A DNA stretch of 64,000 nt from Aquamicrobium sp. (GTDB lineage Bacteria > Pseudomonadota > Alphaproteobacteria > Rhizobiales > Rhizobiaceae). Positions 1-9,201 of the stretch are shown one piece after another. Made by a program: the position numbers and the translations under genes. Positions within the stretch are counted from its first letter, which is position 1. Each line of letters opens with the position of its first letter. The DNA lies in contig NZ_JAMLIE010000001.1 in assembly GCF_023954335.1 (NCBI RefSeq), forward strand, positions 1,612,001 to 1,676,000, written 5' to 3'. The notes under the pieces were generated by a model. The model made no database searches, had not been told where the DNA came from, and saw only the letters and a list, made by a program, of their open reading frames with translations.

Positions 1-118
1 GTCCCGCCAGCCAGGAAGATGAGGTGGGATTGCGGATTTCGGTACGCATATTGTGCGCAAGGACTTGCGGTTTCGCTTCCGGACCACGTCGAGGGAGGTA
101 ACAAAAATTCTGGTCTCG

Positions 119-958
119 CTAGTGAGCCATGAACAATTGAACCGGAGGTTGGTCGAGCAAGGAACTCGTGACCCCGCCAAGGATTGCCTGCCTGAAACGC
201 GAATGTACGAATGCGCCCATGACGATCGTGTCGATCTCCTCTTCCGCCACGAAAAGGCGCAGCCGTTCGGCTACGTCACGCCGCTCGGCCACAAGGGTAG
301 CAAGCTTGCAGTCAATGCAATGCAGGGCCAGATAAGTGGCAAGGTCTGATCCAGGTGCCATGCGCGAGAGATCCTTCTCCCCCGTCACCGTGACGGCCAC
401 GACCATCGACGCGGCGGCAAGAAGCGGCAACGCATCCCGGACTGCACGCGCACAGCGAGCGCTGCCGTCCCAGGCGACGACAATCCGTTGCGGTGATGCC
501 GCGCCGCCATGAGGAGGCACGAGTAGCACAGGCCTTCCGCTATCGAACAAAACATCTTCGGCAGCCTCCCGGAGAGCCGCATCGGCGGCATCGACCGCAT
601 CCAGCACTGTGATGTCGTTGACCCGCGCTATATGGACGAATCGGTACGACCCTGTCTCGAACGGGGAGTGCGGATGCTCGGCAACAAAATCAACGCCTGC
701 CCGCGCGATCACCTTGCCGGCCGCATGCGTTGCGGCGGCACTGAGCGTTTCTAGCCTTGCACTCTCAGCCTCCAGCCAGCCAACTGCTCTAGCATTGGAT
801 ATCGGCAAGGGTTCACTGATAGATGGTGCGAAGACGTAAAGCGAAACCACGGCCTGGGAGCGCTGGGCTATCGCGATCGCGGCTTTCAGGGCCGGCGTTT
901 CGACCCTCTCACCGCCTGGAATGCCGACCAGAATGGATTTGAACGGTCCTGTGGACAT
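119..958 (-). CDS. Tandem universal stress protein (UspA family)
   Basis: The predicted 279-residue cytoplasmic protein contains two UspA-type alpha/beta domains. The first opens with the beta strand SILVGIPGG and the second with RIVVAWDGS. The second ends in a degenerate nucleotide-loop region (MGAFVHSRFRQAILGG), so ATP binding is plausible but not certain. UspA proteins are general stress factors with no fixed reaction. I start at the ATG giving MSTGPFKS, just before the first UspA strand; an upstream in-frame start would add about 30 residues without domain character. The gene diverges from the patatin-like gene across about 590 bases. Family call is confident, function is general. Confidence 0.85.
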   Translation of the reverse strand: MSTGPFKSILVGIPGGERVETPALKAAIAIAQRSQAVVSLYVFAPSISEPLPISNARAVGWLEAESARLETLSAAATHAAGKVIARAGVDFVAEHPHSPFETGSYRFVHIARVNDITVLDAVDAADAALREAAEDVLFDSGRPVLLVPPHGGAASPQRIVVAWDGSARCARAVRDALPLLAAASMVVAVTVTGEKDLSRMAPGSDLATYLALHCIDCKLATLVAERRDVAERLRLFVAEEEIDTIVMGAFVHSRFRQAILGGVTSSLLDQPPVQLFMAH

Positions 959-1549
959 CCTGGGATGCGTCGTTGCACCTTGTCTCATTTTGATCCGGGC
1001 TCCCAATGCTTGCAATAACGGTATTGACCTGTCCCGAGATTGCGACAAATTCTAACCTGTAAGCTGGATTCCGCAGCCAATACTTGCAAGGCCGAGCAGG
1101 GTCATTTGCCGCTGGCGAGGAAACCCGTGCCGAAAAAGACTGTAGTTCGGTCGCCATCCCGGCTGGCATTCCAAGAATCGATCGACGAATTTGGTCTGGC
1201 GCGCGACAAAATCGCATGAGTTTTGGCAGTCGTCGAGGTTCTTGAGAGGACCGGCCTGATCTCCCAGAATACGCAACGCCGTTAAAAGCCCTGCACAGAA
1301 GAATTTTGACCAGAGCATCAACTACGCGTCAGGGGAACGGTATGAACACCAGTTCCCAATTCCAACACTGAACGTGCGGATCTCCATCTTGGCGACGGCT
1401 TCAGCCGATACGCCGTATACGTTGATGCAGACCAATAGTTGCCATCAGAAATAAACCTCTTGCCGACGGGCGGGCCATACGTTGTCTTCCGACTTTCAAT
1501 CCACTTGCGGTCAAGCGACATTTTGAGCACGTTCCATCGGAACGGCAAA
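959..1549. other. Intergenic stretch, no gene recognised
   Basis: This stretch separates the divergent stress-protein and patatin-like genes. Short open frames on both strands look non-coding: they match no family I recognise and have no good ribosome-binding sites. It presumably holds the two divergent promoters, but I see no clear core promoter or operator. The patatin frame is open back to a TTG at 1439, so its start could lie inside this stretch. Confidence 0.5.
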
Positions 1550-2512
1550 ATGCCGCGACGCGGCAGGAATGGAACGGTGGTTGGCGCCAATGGCTACAAG
1601 GTAGGTCTGGCGCTCGGCGGCGGCGCCGCGCGAGGGTGGTCGCATATCGGCGTCATCGAAGCGCTGCTCGAAGCGGGCATCGAGCCAGTCGCCATTGCCG
1701 GCACCTCGATGGGCGCATTGGTCGGTGGCGCCTATGCCGCCGGCAGGCTCGACGCGCTACGGAAATGGGCCGAAGCGTTGGACCGAAAGGCCATGGTGTC
1801 GCTCCTCGACATTAGCCTTACCAGGGGCGGTGTCGTCGATGGACAACGTATCCAGAACCTCTTGGTCGAATTGGGCATTGGCCAGTTGATTGAATCCTTT
1901 CCCGTTGCGTTCGCGGCGGTGGCGACCGATCTGGCCGACGGGAGCGAAATCTGGCTGGAGAAGGGACCGGCGGCGGCCGCGATACGCGCCTCGATCTCGA
2001 TGCCCGGGATTTTCAGCCCGGTCTTGCTGGAAGTCAGGTGGCTCGTCGATGGCGGGTTGATCAACCGAGTTCCGGTCTCGACCTGTCGCGCGCTTGGCGC
2101 GGACTTTGTCATCGCCGTCAGCGTCAGCGAGGGGCTTCTGGACCGACGCAGGGAAAAGCTGCGCGCCGGCCTCGGCGGCAACGAAGACGCGGAGCGCGAG
2201 GCGCGGGTGTCGCAGATGCTGGGTCAGGTGCCGGCAGGCCTGCGCAGCCCTGCGGAGCATATTTTGCCCTATCTGGTGAAGGGCGGGCCGCAATCCCCCG
2301 GCTATTTCGACGTGCTGGTCAATTCCCTGAACATCATGCAGGAAAGAATCACCCGTTCGCGGCTGGCGGGAGAGCCGCCGCATGTGATGATTGCACCGGA
2401 GGTCGCTTCCATCAACCTGCTCGAATTCGATCGCGCAAAGGAAACCATCGCCGCCGGTCGCGCCGCGGTCGAAAGGACCATCGGTGCGATCAGGGATATG
2501 CTGTCGTGCTGA
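1550..2512 (+). CDS. Patatin-like phospholipase (RssA/NTE family)
   Basis: The protein has the patatin hallmarks: an oxyanion loop GGGAARGWSH, the nucleophile elbow GTSMG with the catalytic Ser, and the DGG motif with the catalytic Asp. These enzymes hydrolyse acyl chains of membrane lipids with a Ser-Asp dyad. About 320 residues from the chosen ATG fits the bacterial single-domain class. A TTG at 1439 would add 37 residues of no family character. It lies about 100 bases upstream of the phospholipase D-like gene on the same strand, so the two may act together on lipids (inference). No strong ribosome-binding site decides the start. Confidence 0.85.
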   Translation: MPRRGRNGTVVGANGYKVGLALGGGAARGWSHIGVIEALLEAGIEPVAIAGTSMGALVGGAYAAGRLDALRKWAEALDRKAMVSLLDISLTRGGVVDGQRIQNLLVELGIGQLIESFPVAFAAVATDLADGSEIWLEKGPAAAAIRASISMPGIFSPVLLEVRWLVDGGLINRVPVSTCRALGADFVIAVSVSEGLLDRRREKLRAGLGGNEDAEREARVSQMLGQVPAGLRSPAEHILPYLVKGGPQSPGYFDVLVNSLNIMQERITRSRLAGEPPHVMIAPEVASINLLEFDRAKETIAAGRAAVERTIGAIRDMLSC

Positions 2513-2618
2513 TGCCGCCGGGAAGATCGCGACAACTCTTCCGCTCTTCGTAATTGGCGCTTTTCCCCGGACACTTGGATAAGATACGCTGGATGCGACG
2601 TGCTGTAGACAGAGGGGG

Positions 2619-4181
2619 GTGCCACAACACGTGCTGAAGAAGATCGGCCTGACGCTGGCTGTGGTCATCGCGATTCTGGCCGCCGCCCATATCCTATTCA
2701 GGCCCCCCTCGCTGGAGGGACGGACCGTCTCCGAGGCCGTCGAAGCGTCGGTATCGACCGCGCTCGGCGCGGCCCTGCTGGCACCGGCAGCGCGACAGGG
2801 CGGAGAGAGCGGCGTCTTGCCGTTGCTCGATGGCCCTGATGCTTTCGCGGCCCGCGTAGCGCTGATTCGTGCTGCCGAGGTGGCCCTCGACGTCCGGTAC
2901 TACATCTGGAACCGTGACGCGACCGGGCTGATCCTGCTTGACGAGTTGCGCAAGGCGGCTGAGCGCGGGGTGCGCATTCGCCTCCTGCTTGATGATAACG
3001 GCATAGGCGGTCTCGATGAGGATCTCGCCGCCCTCGACGCTTTGCCGAACGTCGAAGTCAGACTGTTCAATCCTTTCATCCTGCGCAGCTTCAAGACGCT
3101 CGGCTACGCGTTCGATTTCGTTCGGCTGAATCGGCGGATGCACAACAAGTCGCTCACCGTGGACGGAGCGGTCAGCATCCTTGGCGGCCGTAACATCGGC
3201 GACATCTATTTCGGATTCGGGACAGGCGTCGGGTACATCGATACCGACGTCATGGTCGCGGGTCAGGCCGCCGCCGACATCGGCAGCGACTTCGACCGCT
3301 ACTGGCAAAGCCGTTCCTCCCACCCGATCGATCGAATCGTCGACGATCCGGGGCAGGGTTCGCTCGACCGGCTGATTTCGGACGCGAAGGAGGCGGGGGA
3401 ATCGGCGGAGGGCAGGCTCTATGCCGAACGGCTGCGGCAATCCGACATCGTCACCCGGATGGCCGCGGGCCAGTTGACGCTCGAATGGGTCAAGGTCGCG
3501 CTGGTCAGCGACGATCCCGCCAAGGGACTTGGAGAGGCCGAGAACCGCGACCTGCTTTTCACTCAACTGATGACGCTGCTGTCCAGGCCGTCACGTTCGG
3601 TCGATATTGTCTCCGCCTACTTCGTTCCGGGCAGGGAATTCACGGCCGCGCTGGCTCGAGCTGCAGATCAGGGCGTCAGCGTGCGGATACTCACCAATTC
3701 GCAGGCGGCTACCGATGTGGTCGTCGTGCATAGCGCCTATGTGAAGTATCGGCCGGATCTGTTGCGCTCGGGCGTTGAGCTTTACGAACTGAAGCCCGAG
3801 TTCGCGGTGCAGGACGAACCCGACGCCCGAGGGCTCGTAGGCTCGTCCAGCGCAAGCCTTCATTCCAAGACCCTCGCTGTCGACGGAGAGCGGATCTTTA
3901 TCGGCTCGTTCAATTTCGATCTGCGTTCCCTGCTCCTCAATACCGAGATGGGCGTCGTCATCGACAGTCCGCGCATGGCATGCGGGCTTTCCGCCGCCTA
4001 TTCGGAACGCTATCGGCTGATGAGTTACGTGCCGAAACTGACCGACGACGGCGCGATGGTGTGGGACGAAGTCGGAATTGACGGAAAGCCGATCCGCCAC
4101 GAGGAGGAACCGGGAACGAATACCCTGTCGCGCTTTTCCCTCTGGTTTCTCGGTCTGCTCCCGATCGAATGGCTGCTTTGA
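2619..4181 (+). CDS. Phospholipase D / cardiolipin synthase-like protein
   Basis: The predicted protein of about 520 residues starts with one hydrophobic segment (LTLAVVIAILAAAHILF), probably a membrane anchor or uncleaved signal. It has two HKD motifs, HNKSLTVDG near residue 170 and HSKTLAVDG near residue 415. Two HxKxxxxD motifs define the phospholipase D superfamily, which transfers or hydrolyses phosphatidyl groups. Length and anchor suit a cardiolipin synthase C-like enzyme, but the exact reaction cannot be read from sequence. The start is GTG at 2619; a second GTG lies at 2631. It follows the patatin-like gene with about 106 bases between. Confidence 0.85.
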   Translation: MPQHVLKKIGLTLAVVIAILAAAHILFRPPSLEGRTVSEAVEASVSTALGAALLAPAARQGGESGVLPLLDGPDAFAARVALIRAAEVALDVRYYIWNRDATGLILLDELRKAAERGVRIRLLLDDNGIGGLDEDLAALDALPNVEVRLFNPFILRSFKTLGYAFDFVRLNRRMHNKSLTVDGAVSILGGRNIGDIYFGFGTGVGYIDTDVMVAGQAAADIGSDFDRYWQSRSSHPIDRIVDDPGQGSLDRLISDAKEAGESAEGRLYAERLRQSDIVTRMAAGQLTLEWVKVALVSDDPAKGLGEAENRDLLFTQLMTLLSRPSRSVDIVSAYFVPGREFTAALARAADQGVSVRILTNSQAATDVVVVHSAYVKYRPDLLRSGVELYELKPEFAVQDEPDARGLVGSSSASLHSKTLAVDGERIFIGSFNFDLRSLLLNTEMGVVIDSPRMACGLSAAYSERYRLMSYVPKLTDDGAMVWDEVGIDGKPIRHEEEPGTNTLSRFSLWFLGLLPIEWLL

Positions 4182-4226
4182 AGAGCCGTAGTTCGGCAAG
4201 CTACGTTGGCCGAATGTCGGTCGGGT

Positions 4227-4802
4227 CTAACCCGCTTGATGCGAGCGCTTGAGCATGATGGCGAACACCGCCAGCGCTACCCCGTGAAAAGCCAGATCGA
4301 CCGCGAGCAGCATTCCGATCAGCCAGAGACTGTTGAGAGGCCAGCCCGCCAGGACGATGATCCCGGCAAGGAGCGTGACCGTTCCGGCCGCCAACATCCA
4401 GCTCGCAAAACTCGCCGGCCGGAGCGAGAAGCCGGCCGCAATCCGCAACACGCCCACCACCAGAAGGCTGAACCCGAGAAGCAGAGTCAGAACCGACGAG
4501 GCAAGCAGCGGATTGAAGAATGCAAGGACACCCGCGACCGAATAAAGCAGGCCTATCAGAAACCAGTTCAGGAACGGTCGCCACCCACTCACCTGAAAAG
4601 CGTAGGCAATCTGCAATATCCCCGCGATCAGCATCGTGGCGCCGACATAATAGATCGAAGCCACCGTGGCGATCGTGACGTTGAAGAACGCAACGATGCC
4701 AAGGCCGCAGATCGCAAGCCCGAATGCCAGCAGCAGTCCCCACCGTTCGCGCAGCAGCATCAGATCCTTGTTCGCGATCGGACCGAATATTGTGGCAATC
4801 AT
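4227..4802 (-). CDS. HdeD family membrane protein
   Basis: The 191-residue protein is almost entirely hydrophobic, with about six predicted membrane helices in three short-loop pairs, the layout of the DUF308/HdeD family (acid-resistance membrane protein in enterobacteria). Typical features are the paired glycine-rich helices and the sequence LGFSLLVVGVLRIAAGF. It converges on the phospholipase D-like gene, with the two stops about 45 bases apart. Function in this organism is unknown; membrane stress tolerance would fit the neighbouring stress genes (inference). Confidence 0.8.
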   Translation of the reverse strand: MIATIFGPIANKDLMLLRERWGLLLAFGLAICGLGIVAFFNVTIATVASIYYVGATMLIAGILQIAYAFQVSGWRPFLNWFLIGLLYSVAGVLAFFNPLLASSVLTLLLGFSLLVVGVLRIAAGFSLRPASFASWMLAAGTVTLLAGIIVLAGWPLNSLWLIGMLLAVDLAFHGVALAVFAIMLKRSHQAG

Positions 4803-5491
4803 GCTTGCTTTCCCAATTCTGCGTCAGTTGGCGGTATCGGACGAACCATGAAGTGCATACTTGCGCATCGGAGGCGTCGAGCTGCTCCTGAAGTGGTCTC
4901 TGGAAGCGGGCTTCCCGACCGGGCGGTGGAGTCAGCGAGACGCGTCCTGCGAAGCTCGACATCCGACCGGAACCTTAGCAGGTTGGACCTCACGCACAAC
5001 CGGAAACAGCGATCCGATCGTTTCGGAATCGATCGTTCCGCGATTGGTCTTGCCGCACGGGATCGTCTGGTTTTGACCGCTCACAAACTTGCCTCGCATT
5101 GATGCTACCTTGAAAACCGTTCCGGTCAAGGTGGGAATTCGTGTCAGGGATTGAGGCAGACATGGCGGCCAACGAAACGAGGGACCGCTGCCCTCCCACT
5201 ATTCGAGAACCAGAATTTCCACGAGGCCGCGACGATATCGCTTCTCGTTTTGCTTCACAAAGATTTCGCGCCCCAGAAAGCTATAGCGTAAATGTAGTGA
5301 TCATCACTATCGGTCGCGGCCCGCCAGCGACTTGAAATCATTCACTTTTCAGAACGCAGGGTTTAGGGGCACTCCCCTTTCCCCAACACTTCAAACCAGA
5401 ACAAAACGTGTATTCCCCCATGAAAGTGGGGGAAAATCCGGGGACTCTGTTCTCTGGCTGTTCTGGTTCCGACAACTGAAAAGGAGATTCC
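4803..5491. other. Intergenic stretch at the left edge of the phage-derived element
   Basis: No convincing gene is seen here. A 64-codon frame at 5141-5335 exists but has no family signature. The stretch holds a near-palindrome TAGTGA-TCA-TCACTA at 5295-5309 and a hairpin TTCCCCCA-N6-TGGGGGAA at 5413-5434. Both lie upstream of the first element gene and could be an operator and a leader structure. The left attachment site of the element should be in or near this stretch, but the matching right copy has been lost, so I cannot point to it. Confidence 0.4.
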
Positions 5492-5764
5492 ATGCGCATC
5501 AAGGACGCGCGGGCGGTTCGCCAAGAGCCGAATCCGCGAGGCTTTAGAATGGTGGCGCGCTTCGGCCTCGAAGTGGTCGATGGCGTCGTCATATTCGATT
5601 GCTCAATTGTACAGGCACCAGACGGGCGAATGCTGGTCTACGGCCCGCTCGCCAAAAATGGCGCGCCGATTCTCGCGCTTGCGCCAGACATCCGCCGAGA
5701 CATCGTTTCAATGACGCTACAGCAGGTAGGTATTGATGACCGTGAATACGCAAGCGCAGCCTAA
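5492..5764 (+). CDS. Small hypothetical protein, first gene of the element
   Basis: The product is 90 residues and is not recognised. It begins MRIKDARAVRQEPNPRG and is mostly short beta-like segments (FGLEVVDGVVIFDC, GRMLVYGPLAKN), with no membrane segment. The ATG is well placed behind AAGGAG. Its last codons overlap the start of the RepA-like ATPase gene, so the two are translationally coupled. Position directly before a replication-type ATPase suggests a role in early element functions, which is inference only. Confidence 0.65.
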   Translation: MRIKDARAVRQEPNPRGFRMVARFGLEVVDGVVIFDCSIVQAPDGRMLVYGPLAKNGAPILALAPDIRRDIVSMTLQQVGIDDREYASAA

Positions 5765-7529
5765 CTCAACTCCTTCGACCAACAGCCGCGACCAGCCGAA
5801 GGGGGCGACCGACCCCCGCAGGGCCGCGTGGAGGCCCTTCAGGGATATGTGCAACAGGCTGGCTGGCGATTCCGTTCTTGTGCCGCCATTGATGCGCCGG
5901 GACAGATTGACCCGCTATGACCTGACGCCCGTCGCGCACTGGTCCGATATTACAGAAGACGACATTCCCCGCCTGGCCATCCTGACGGATAGCTTCGCCA
6001 GATTCATCGGTCACGGTAACGATGCCAGCGTTGTCACGGTATGGCGCGAGGGAACGCCCATCGTGGTGCAGGTCGACGGCGAGCCGAACGAGGAAGCGGT
6101 CGATCTTGTGACGGATGTTATTTGCGGAAATATCGCTCGGATCGACCGTGCCGAGCGGGAATCCGTTGCCCCTGTGGCCGCGAATGACAATCGTCCGCAA
6201 TCGGACGAGGTTCGACTGCGCGAGATGTTTGGCTCGGGCACGATGGGCTTCGATGGAGATACGCGCAGGCACTTCCTGTCGAATTGCTGGCACGAGGGCA
6301 AGCTTGGTGTTGCCATCATTGGCGATGACGGCGAGCCATATTTCGAGCCATATCAGACACAGCCGCGGCCTCCCATCCACGCTACGCCCTTCGTCCTTCG
6401 CGATCCCTCTAGCCTGCCGGAACGCGATTGGCTGTATGGCAAGCATTACATCCGGAAGTACCTGACATCGACAGTCGGCGCCGGTGGCGGCGGCAAGTCC
6501 GCCCATGCTGTTTCGGAGACCCTGGCCATGGTGACGGGCCGGCCATTGCTCGATCCCGACGGCCCGCTCATTGCGCCGCTGCGGGTTTGGTACATCAACG
6601 CCGAAGACCCGCAAGACGAAATCGATCGGCGCTTCCACGCGGCGGCCAAGCACTTCGACGTGACTGCGGAGCAGATCGGCGATCGGCTCTTTACAGACTC
6701 CGGTCGCGAGCAGGAATTCGTCATCATGCGGCAGGACGGGCGAGGCTTCAAAGTCTGCCAGCCACTGATCGACGAGATGGTAACAGAAATCCAGCGTCGC
6801 CAGATCGATGTCGTCATCATAGACCCGCTGGTTTCGACGCACGAGGTGCCGGAGAACGACAATGGTGCGATGCAGCGTGTGGCAAAGGCCTGGACGGAAG
6901 TTGCTGACCGGGCAAACTGTTGCGTTGAGGTGATCCACCACGTCGTCAAAAGCCAGAGCGAAGTCACCGCCGACAGTGCGCGTGGCGGCGGTGCGCTGAA
7001 GGACAAGACGCGCGGCATGCGCGTGCTTAACGCCATGACCGCCGGCGAAGCCGAGAAGGTCGGGCTGGAGAAGCCGGACGGCTATTTCAGGATCGACCAC
7101 GGCAAGGTGAACATGGTCGCTTCTGGCCGCAGCCAATGGCGGCGCTTTGTCAGCGTTTCGCTTGGAAACGGTAAGGGCCTGGTGAAGACCGGCGACGAGA
7201 TCGGCGTCGTGGAGCACTGGCGCTGGCCTTCCGCCGACATCCTTGCCGAGCGGGCAGCCGAGCAGCGGCGGGCTGTCGTGGCGGACGTGCCGGACGATCT
7301 GCTTGCCGGGTTAAAAGTGCGGCTGGGGGCAGGCGGCTACAAGTACGATCCGAAGGGCAAGCCGTGGGCCGGTGATGTTCTGATTGAGACCGGCATTGCG
7401 GCGGACAAGGACGAGGCAAGGGCCATGCTGGTCGCATGGATTGAAAGCGGTGAACTGGAAATATCCGATGAAGTTGACCCCGTGACCAGACACGAAAGGA
7501 AGTTCGTAAGGCCGGCTGCGACGATGTAA
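5736..7529 (+). CDS. RepA-like AAA ATPase (phage/plasmid replication helicase type)
   Basis: The 597-residue protein carries a Walker A motif GAGGGGKS near residues 248-255, a Walker B strand VVIIDPL, and the sensor-like segment VEVIHHVVKS. This is the layout of the AAA_25/RepA (RSF1010 hexameric helicase) group. The N-terminal 220 residues may be a DNA-contacting or primase-like part but show no motif I can name. Such proteins load on or unwind replication origins of plasmids, prophages and satellites. The ATG at 5736 lies inside the end of the upstream gene. Directly after its stop is a cluster of six 9-base repeats that looks like an origin. Family call is good; the exact replication role is inferred. 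Confidence 0.75.
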   Translation: MTVNTQAQPNSTPSTNSRDQPKGATDPRRAAWRPFRDMCNRLAGDSVLVPPLMRRDRLTRYDLTPVAHWSDITEDDIPRLAILTDSFARFIGHGNDASVVTVWREGTPIVVQVDGEPNEEAVDLVTDVICGNIARIDRAERESVAPVAANDNRPQSDEVRLREMFGSGTMGFDGDTRRHFLSNCWHEGKLGVAIIGDDGEPYFEPYQTQPRPPIHATPFVLRDPSSLPERDWLYGKHYIRKYLTSTVGAGGGGKSAHAVSETLAMVTGRPLLDPDGPLIAPLRVWYINAEDPQDEIDRRFHAAAKHFDVTAEQIGDRLFTDSGREQEFVIMRQDGRGFKVCQPLIDEMVTEIQRRQIDVVIIDPLVSTHEVPENDNGAMQRVAKAWTEVADRANCCVEVIHHVVKSQSEVTADSARGGGALKDKTRGMRVLNAMTAGEAEKVGLEKPDGYFRIDHGKVNMVASGRSQWRRFVSVSLGNGKGLVKTGDEIGVVEHWRWPSADILAERAAEQRRAVVADVPDDLLAGLKVRLGAGGYKYDPKGKPWAGDVLIETGIAADKDEARAMLVAWIESGELEISDEVDPVTRHERKFVRPAATM

Positions 7530-7646
7530 AAAGCGTCGTCGCAAAGGGTTGTCGCAGTCGTCACAAAAAGCACTGCGATGACGACGCAATCCCTTGAGGA
7601 TGCGTCGTCGTTGCGGTGTCATCGCAAGAAAATCGTATCGTCGCAA
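7516..7646. repeat. Iteron-like cluster of six 9-mers
   Basis: The consensus T(C/T)(A/G)TCGCA(A/G) occurs six times in 131 bases. Plus-strand copies are TCGTCGCAA at 7536, TTGTCGCAG at 7549, TCATCGCAA at 7619 and TCGTCGCAA at 7638. Minus-strand copies lie at 7516-7524 and 7573-7581. The cluster begins at the end of the RepA-like gene and fills the gap after it. Iterons next to a replication ATPase are typical of origins; function here is inferred. Confidence 0.5.
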
Positions 7647-7711
7647 ATGGCCTTCGGCGCAGGGTGTCGGCGCAGATAAAAAACTTGACTCCAGCCCCGA
7701 CTTGGCGGGTG

Positions 7712-7742
7712 TTGACATAAACCGCCGAGTCGCTCCTAATAT
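7712..7742 (+). promoter_or_regulatory. Possible sigma70 promoter
   Basis: TTGACA at 7712-7717 is followed after 19 bases by TAATAT at 7737-7742, in an AT-rich patch within otherwise GC-rich sequence. The spacing is longer than ideal. It would drive the gene at 7912 and those after it. The rest of the 380-base gap between the ATPase and that gene holds only the repeat cluster. Confidence 0.4.
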
Positions 7743-7911
7743 TATAGATTGGACCATGAGTCCCGCCGCCTTGCCGGCCTCCGCTGCGGCCTTGCCGCCC
7801 CATGTCGACGGGACAGTCGATTTTTCACAAGACAGCCCGCCCCACACCGCCCCCGCGGTTTTCGTGCGCGCGTACTATATTAACAGCACCACCACCACGC
7901 CAGGAGGACCC

Positions 7912-8103
7912 ATGAACCTTGCCGCCACCCGAGCCCGTGCCCGCCGCTGGACCGAGCACGACGCCAAGGTGCCGTTCCGAGACGAACGACTCTTTAGAAT
8001 GAACGGCACCAACCCAACAGGCCGGCGGCCGCGCTCGTTCGATCTCCCGCAATTGCTGCGCCCGGCGAACGATAATCGGGAGGATGTCAGCGATGCGGCG
8101 TGA
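7912..8103 (+). CDS. Small hypothetical phage protein
   Basis: The product is 63 residues, basic, beginning MNLAATRARARRWTEHD, with a PANDNRE segment near the C-terminus that is common in rhizobial phage proteins. The ATG sits 5 bases behind GGAGG, which decides this start over a longer open frame reaching back to 7594. Its end overlaps the start of the next gene. No domain is recognised. Confidence 0.55.
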   Translation: MNLAATRARARRWTEHDAKVPFRDERLFRMNGTNPTGRRPRSFDLPQLLRPANDNREDVSDAA

Positions 8104-9070
8104 TCTGATGAGCCGGCCGGCGCGTTTTGACGGTGCGCTTCGGGGGCGACGGATGAGCTGGCAGGAGTTCCGCGAGATCGTCCACGATCGGCAGACCGAA
8201 ACCGAGGCTCGCAGCGCAGGCCTGCCTGTTCCGCCGGCAACAGCCCGCCGTCGACTGATTCCGGCCCCGGCCGTCGTTCTGAACCTGCCTCCACCGCCCA
8301 AGCCGCGCGCGCCCGTCGCCGCAAACGACAACGGCCCTGCCGCGGCTCCGGTGGTGCCGACGACCGTCAGCACGCCCGACCGCATACCAAACGCCCTGCG
8401 CAAATCGTCACCCGCGCTTTATCGGACGTTGTGCCGCCTTCGCGAGCTCGCCCGGCCTGCCGAACTTGACCAGCCTGACCTGACCCTCGCCTCGGCAAAC
8501 GATAATACCGGCGTCGACGTCGATTACCGTCATGATATCGACCCCGGCAATGTCGAAGACCTTCTTGACGCCTATGCGGACGGCATGCGCAGCCGCGTCG
8601 TCGTCCACCGCAATGGAACCGTTGAACGTTTCGAGGGTGGGGTGAAGTACACAAAACCGTATCGCGGCAATGGCGAGATAGTCGAGATCGGCGGGCGCAG
8701 CAGTCGCGGCCGGTTTTTCGGGATGCGTTTCCATCGCGGCGCCCTCGTCGCCTATGCAAAAAACGGGAAGCGCGTCACGCCGTCTTATGACATTGGCGAC
8801 GCGCGCGGCAGCGATGACGCTGAGATGCCTCGGGAAACAACCGCGTCGCCATCGGCGCACCCTGCGCTAGCCGAGATCGACAGGGCAGATGCGTGGGCGG
8901 ACTTCCTTGCGCGAACGCCCGCCGCGACGGCGCGGATGCTTCGCGTCATCCTCGATGCGGACAACTTCCAAGAGGTGGCGCGCGCCGCCGATTTGACGCC
9001 GACCGCGCACAATGGTCGCCGCGTCACCGAGAAAATGTTGGCAGAAGCAGAAAAACTTCTCGCAGCATGA
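8093..9070 (+). CDS. Hypothetical phage-element protein
   Basis: The predicted 325-residue protein has no recognised domain. It shows a proline/alanine-rich linker (about residues 50-100, with PPPPKPRAP and an AANDNG motif), a central beta-rich part (SRVVVHRNGTVERFEGG), and a helical C-terminus resembling a small helix-turn-helix (about the last 50 residues, ending MLAEAEKLLAA). GGAGG at 8079-8083 suits the ATG at 8093 better than the one at 8084. A clear hairpin terminator follows. The middle could bind nucleic acid, but this is a guess. Confidence 0.5.
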   Translation: MRRDLMSRPARFDGALRGRRMSWQEFREIVHDRQTETEARSAGLPVPPATARRRLIPAPAVVLNLPPPPKPRAPVAANDNGPAAAPVVPTTVSTPDRIPNALRKSSPALYRTLCRLRELARPAELDQPDLTLASANDNTGVDVDYRHDIDPGNVEDLLDAYADGMRSRVVVHRNGTVERFEGGVKYTKPYRGNGEIVEIGGRSSRGRFFGMRFHRGALVAYAKNGKRVTPSYDIGDARGSDDAEMPRETTASPSAHPALAEIDRADAWADFLARTPAATARMLRVILDADNFQEVARAADLTPTAHNGRRVTEKMLAEAEKLLAA

Positions 9071-9134
9071 CCGTTTCGGCCTGCGCCGCGCGGGTATGAG
9101 TAGGGGAGCACCCCATCCTCGACCGCCATTTCAC

Positions 9135-9160
9135 AGCCCCGGCTTCGGCCGGGCTTTTCT
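9135..9160 (+). terminator. Rho-independent terminator
   Basis: A stem AGCCCCGGC / GCCGGGCT with a TTCG loop is followed by TTTTCTTT. It closes the transcription unit that ends at 9070 and separates it from the capsid unit starting near 9200. Confidence 0.75.
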
Positions 9161-9201
9161 TTCACCCTTAATTCGAAATCCCACAAAAATTGGAGGCGAC
9201 C

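Noticed and set aside
5141..5335. A 64-codon frame in the gap before the phage-derived element
   Set aside because: No family, weak start signal, and composition not clearly coding.
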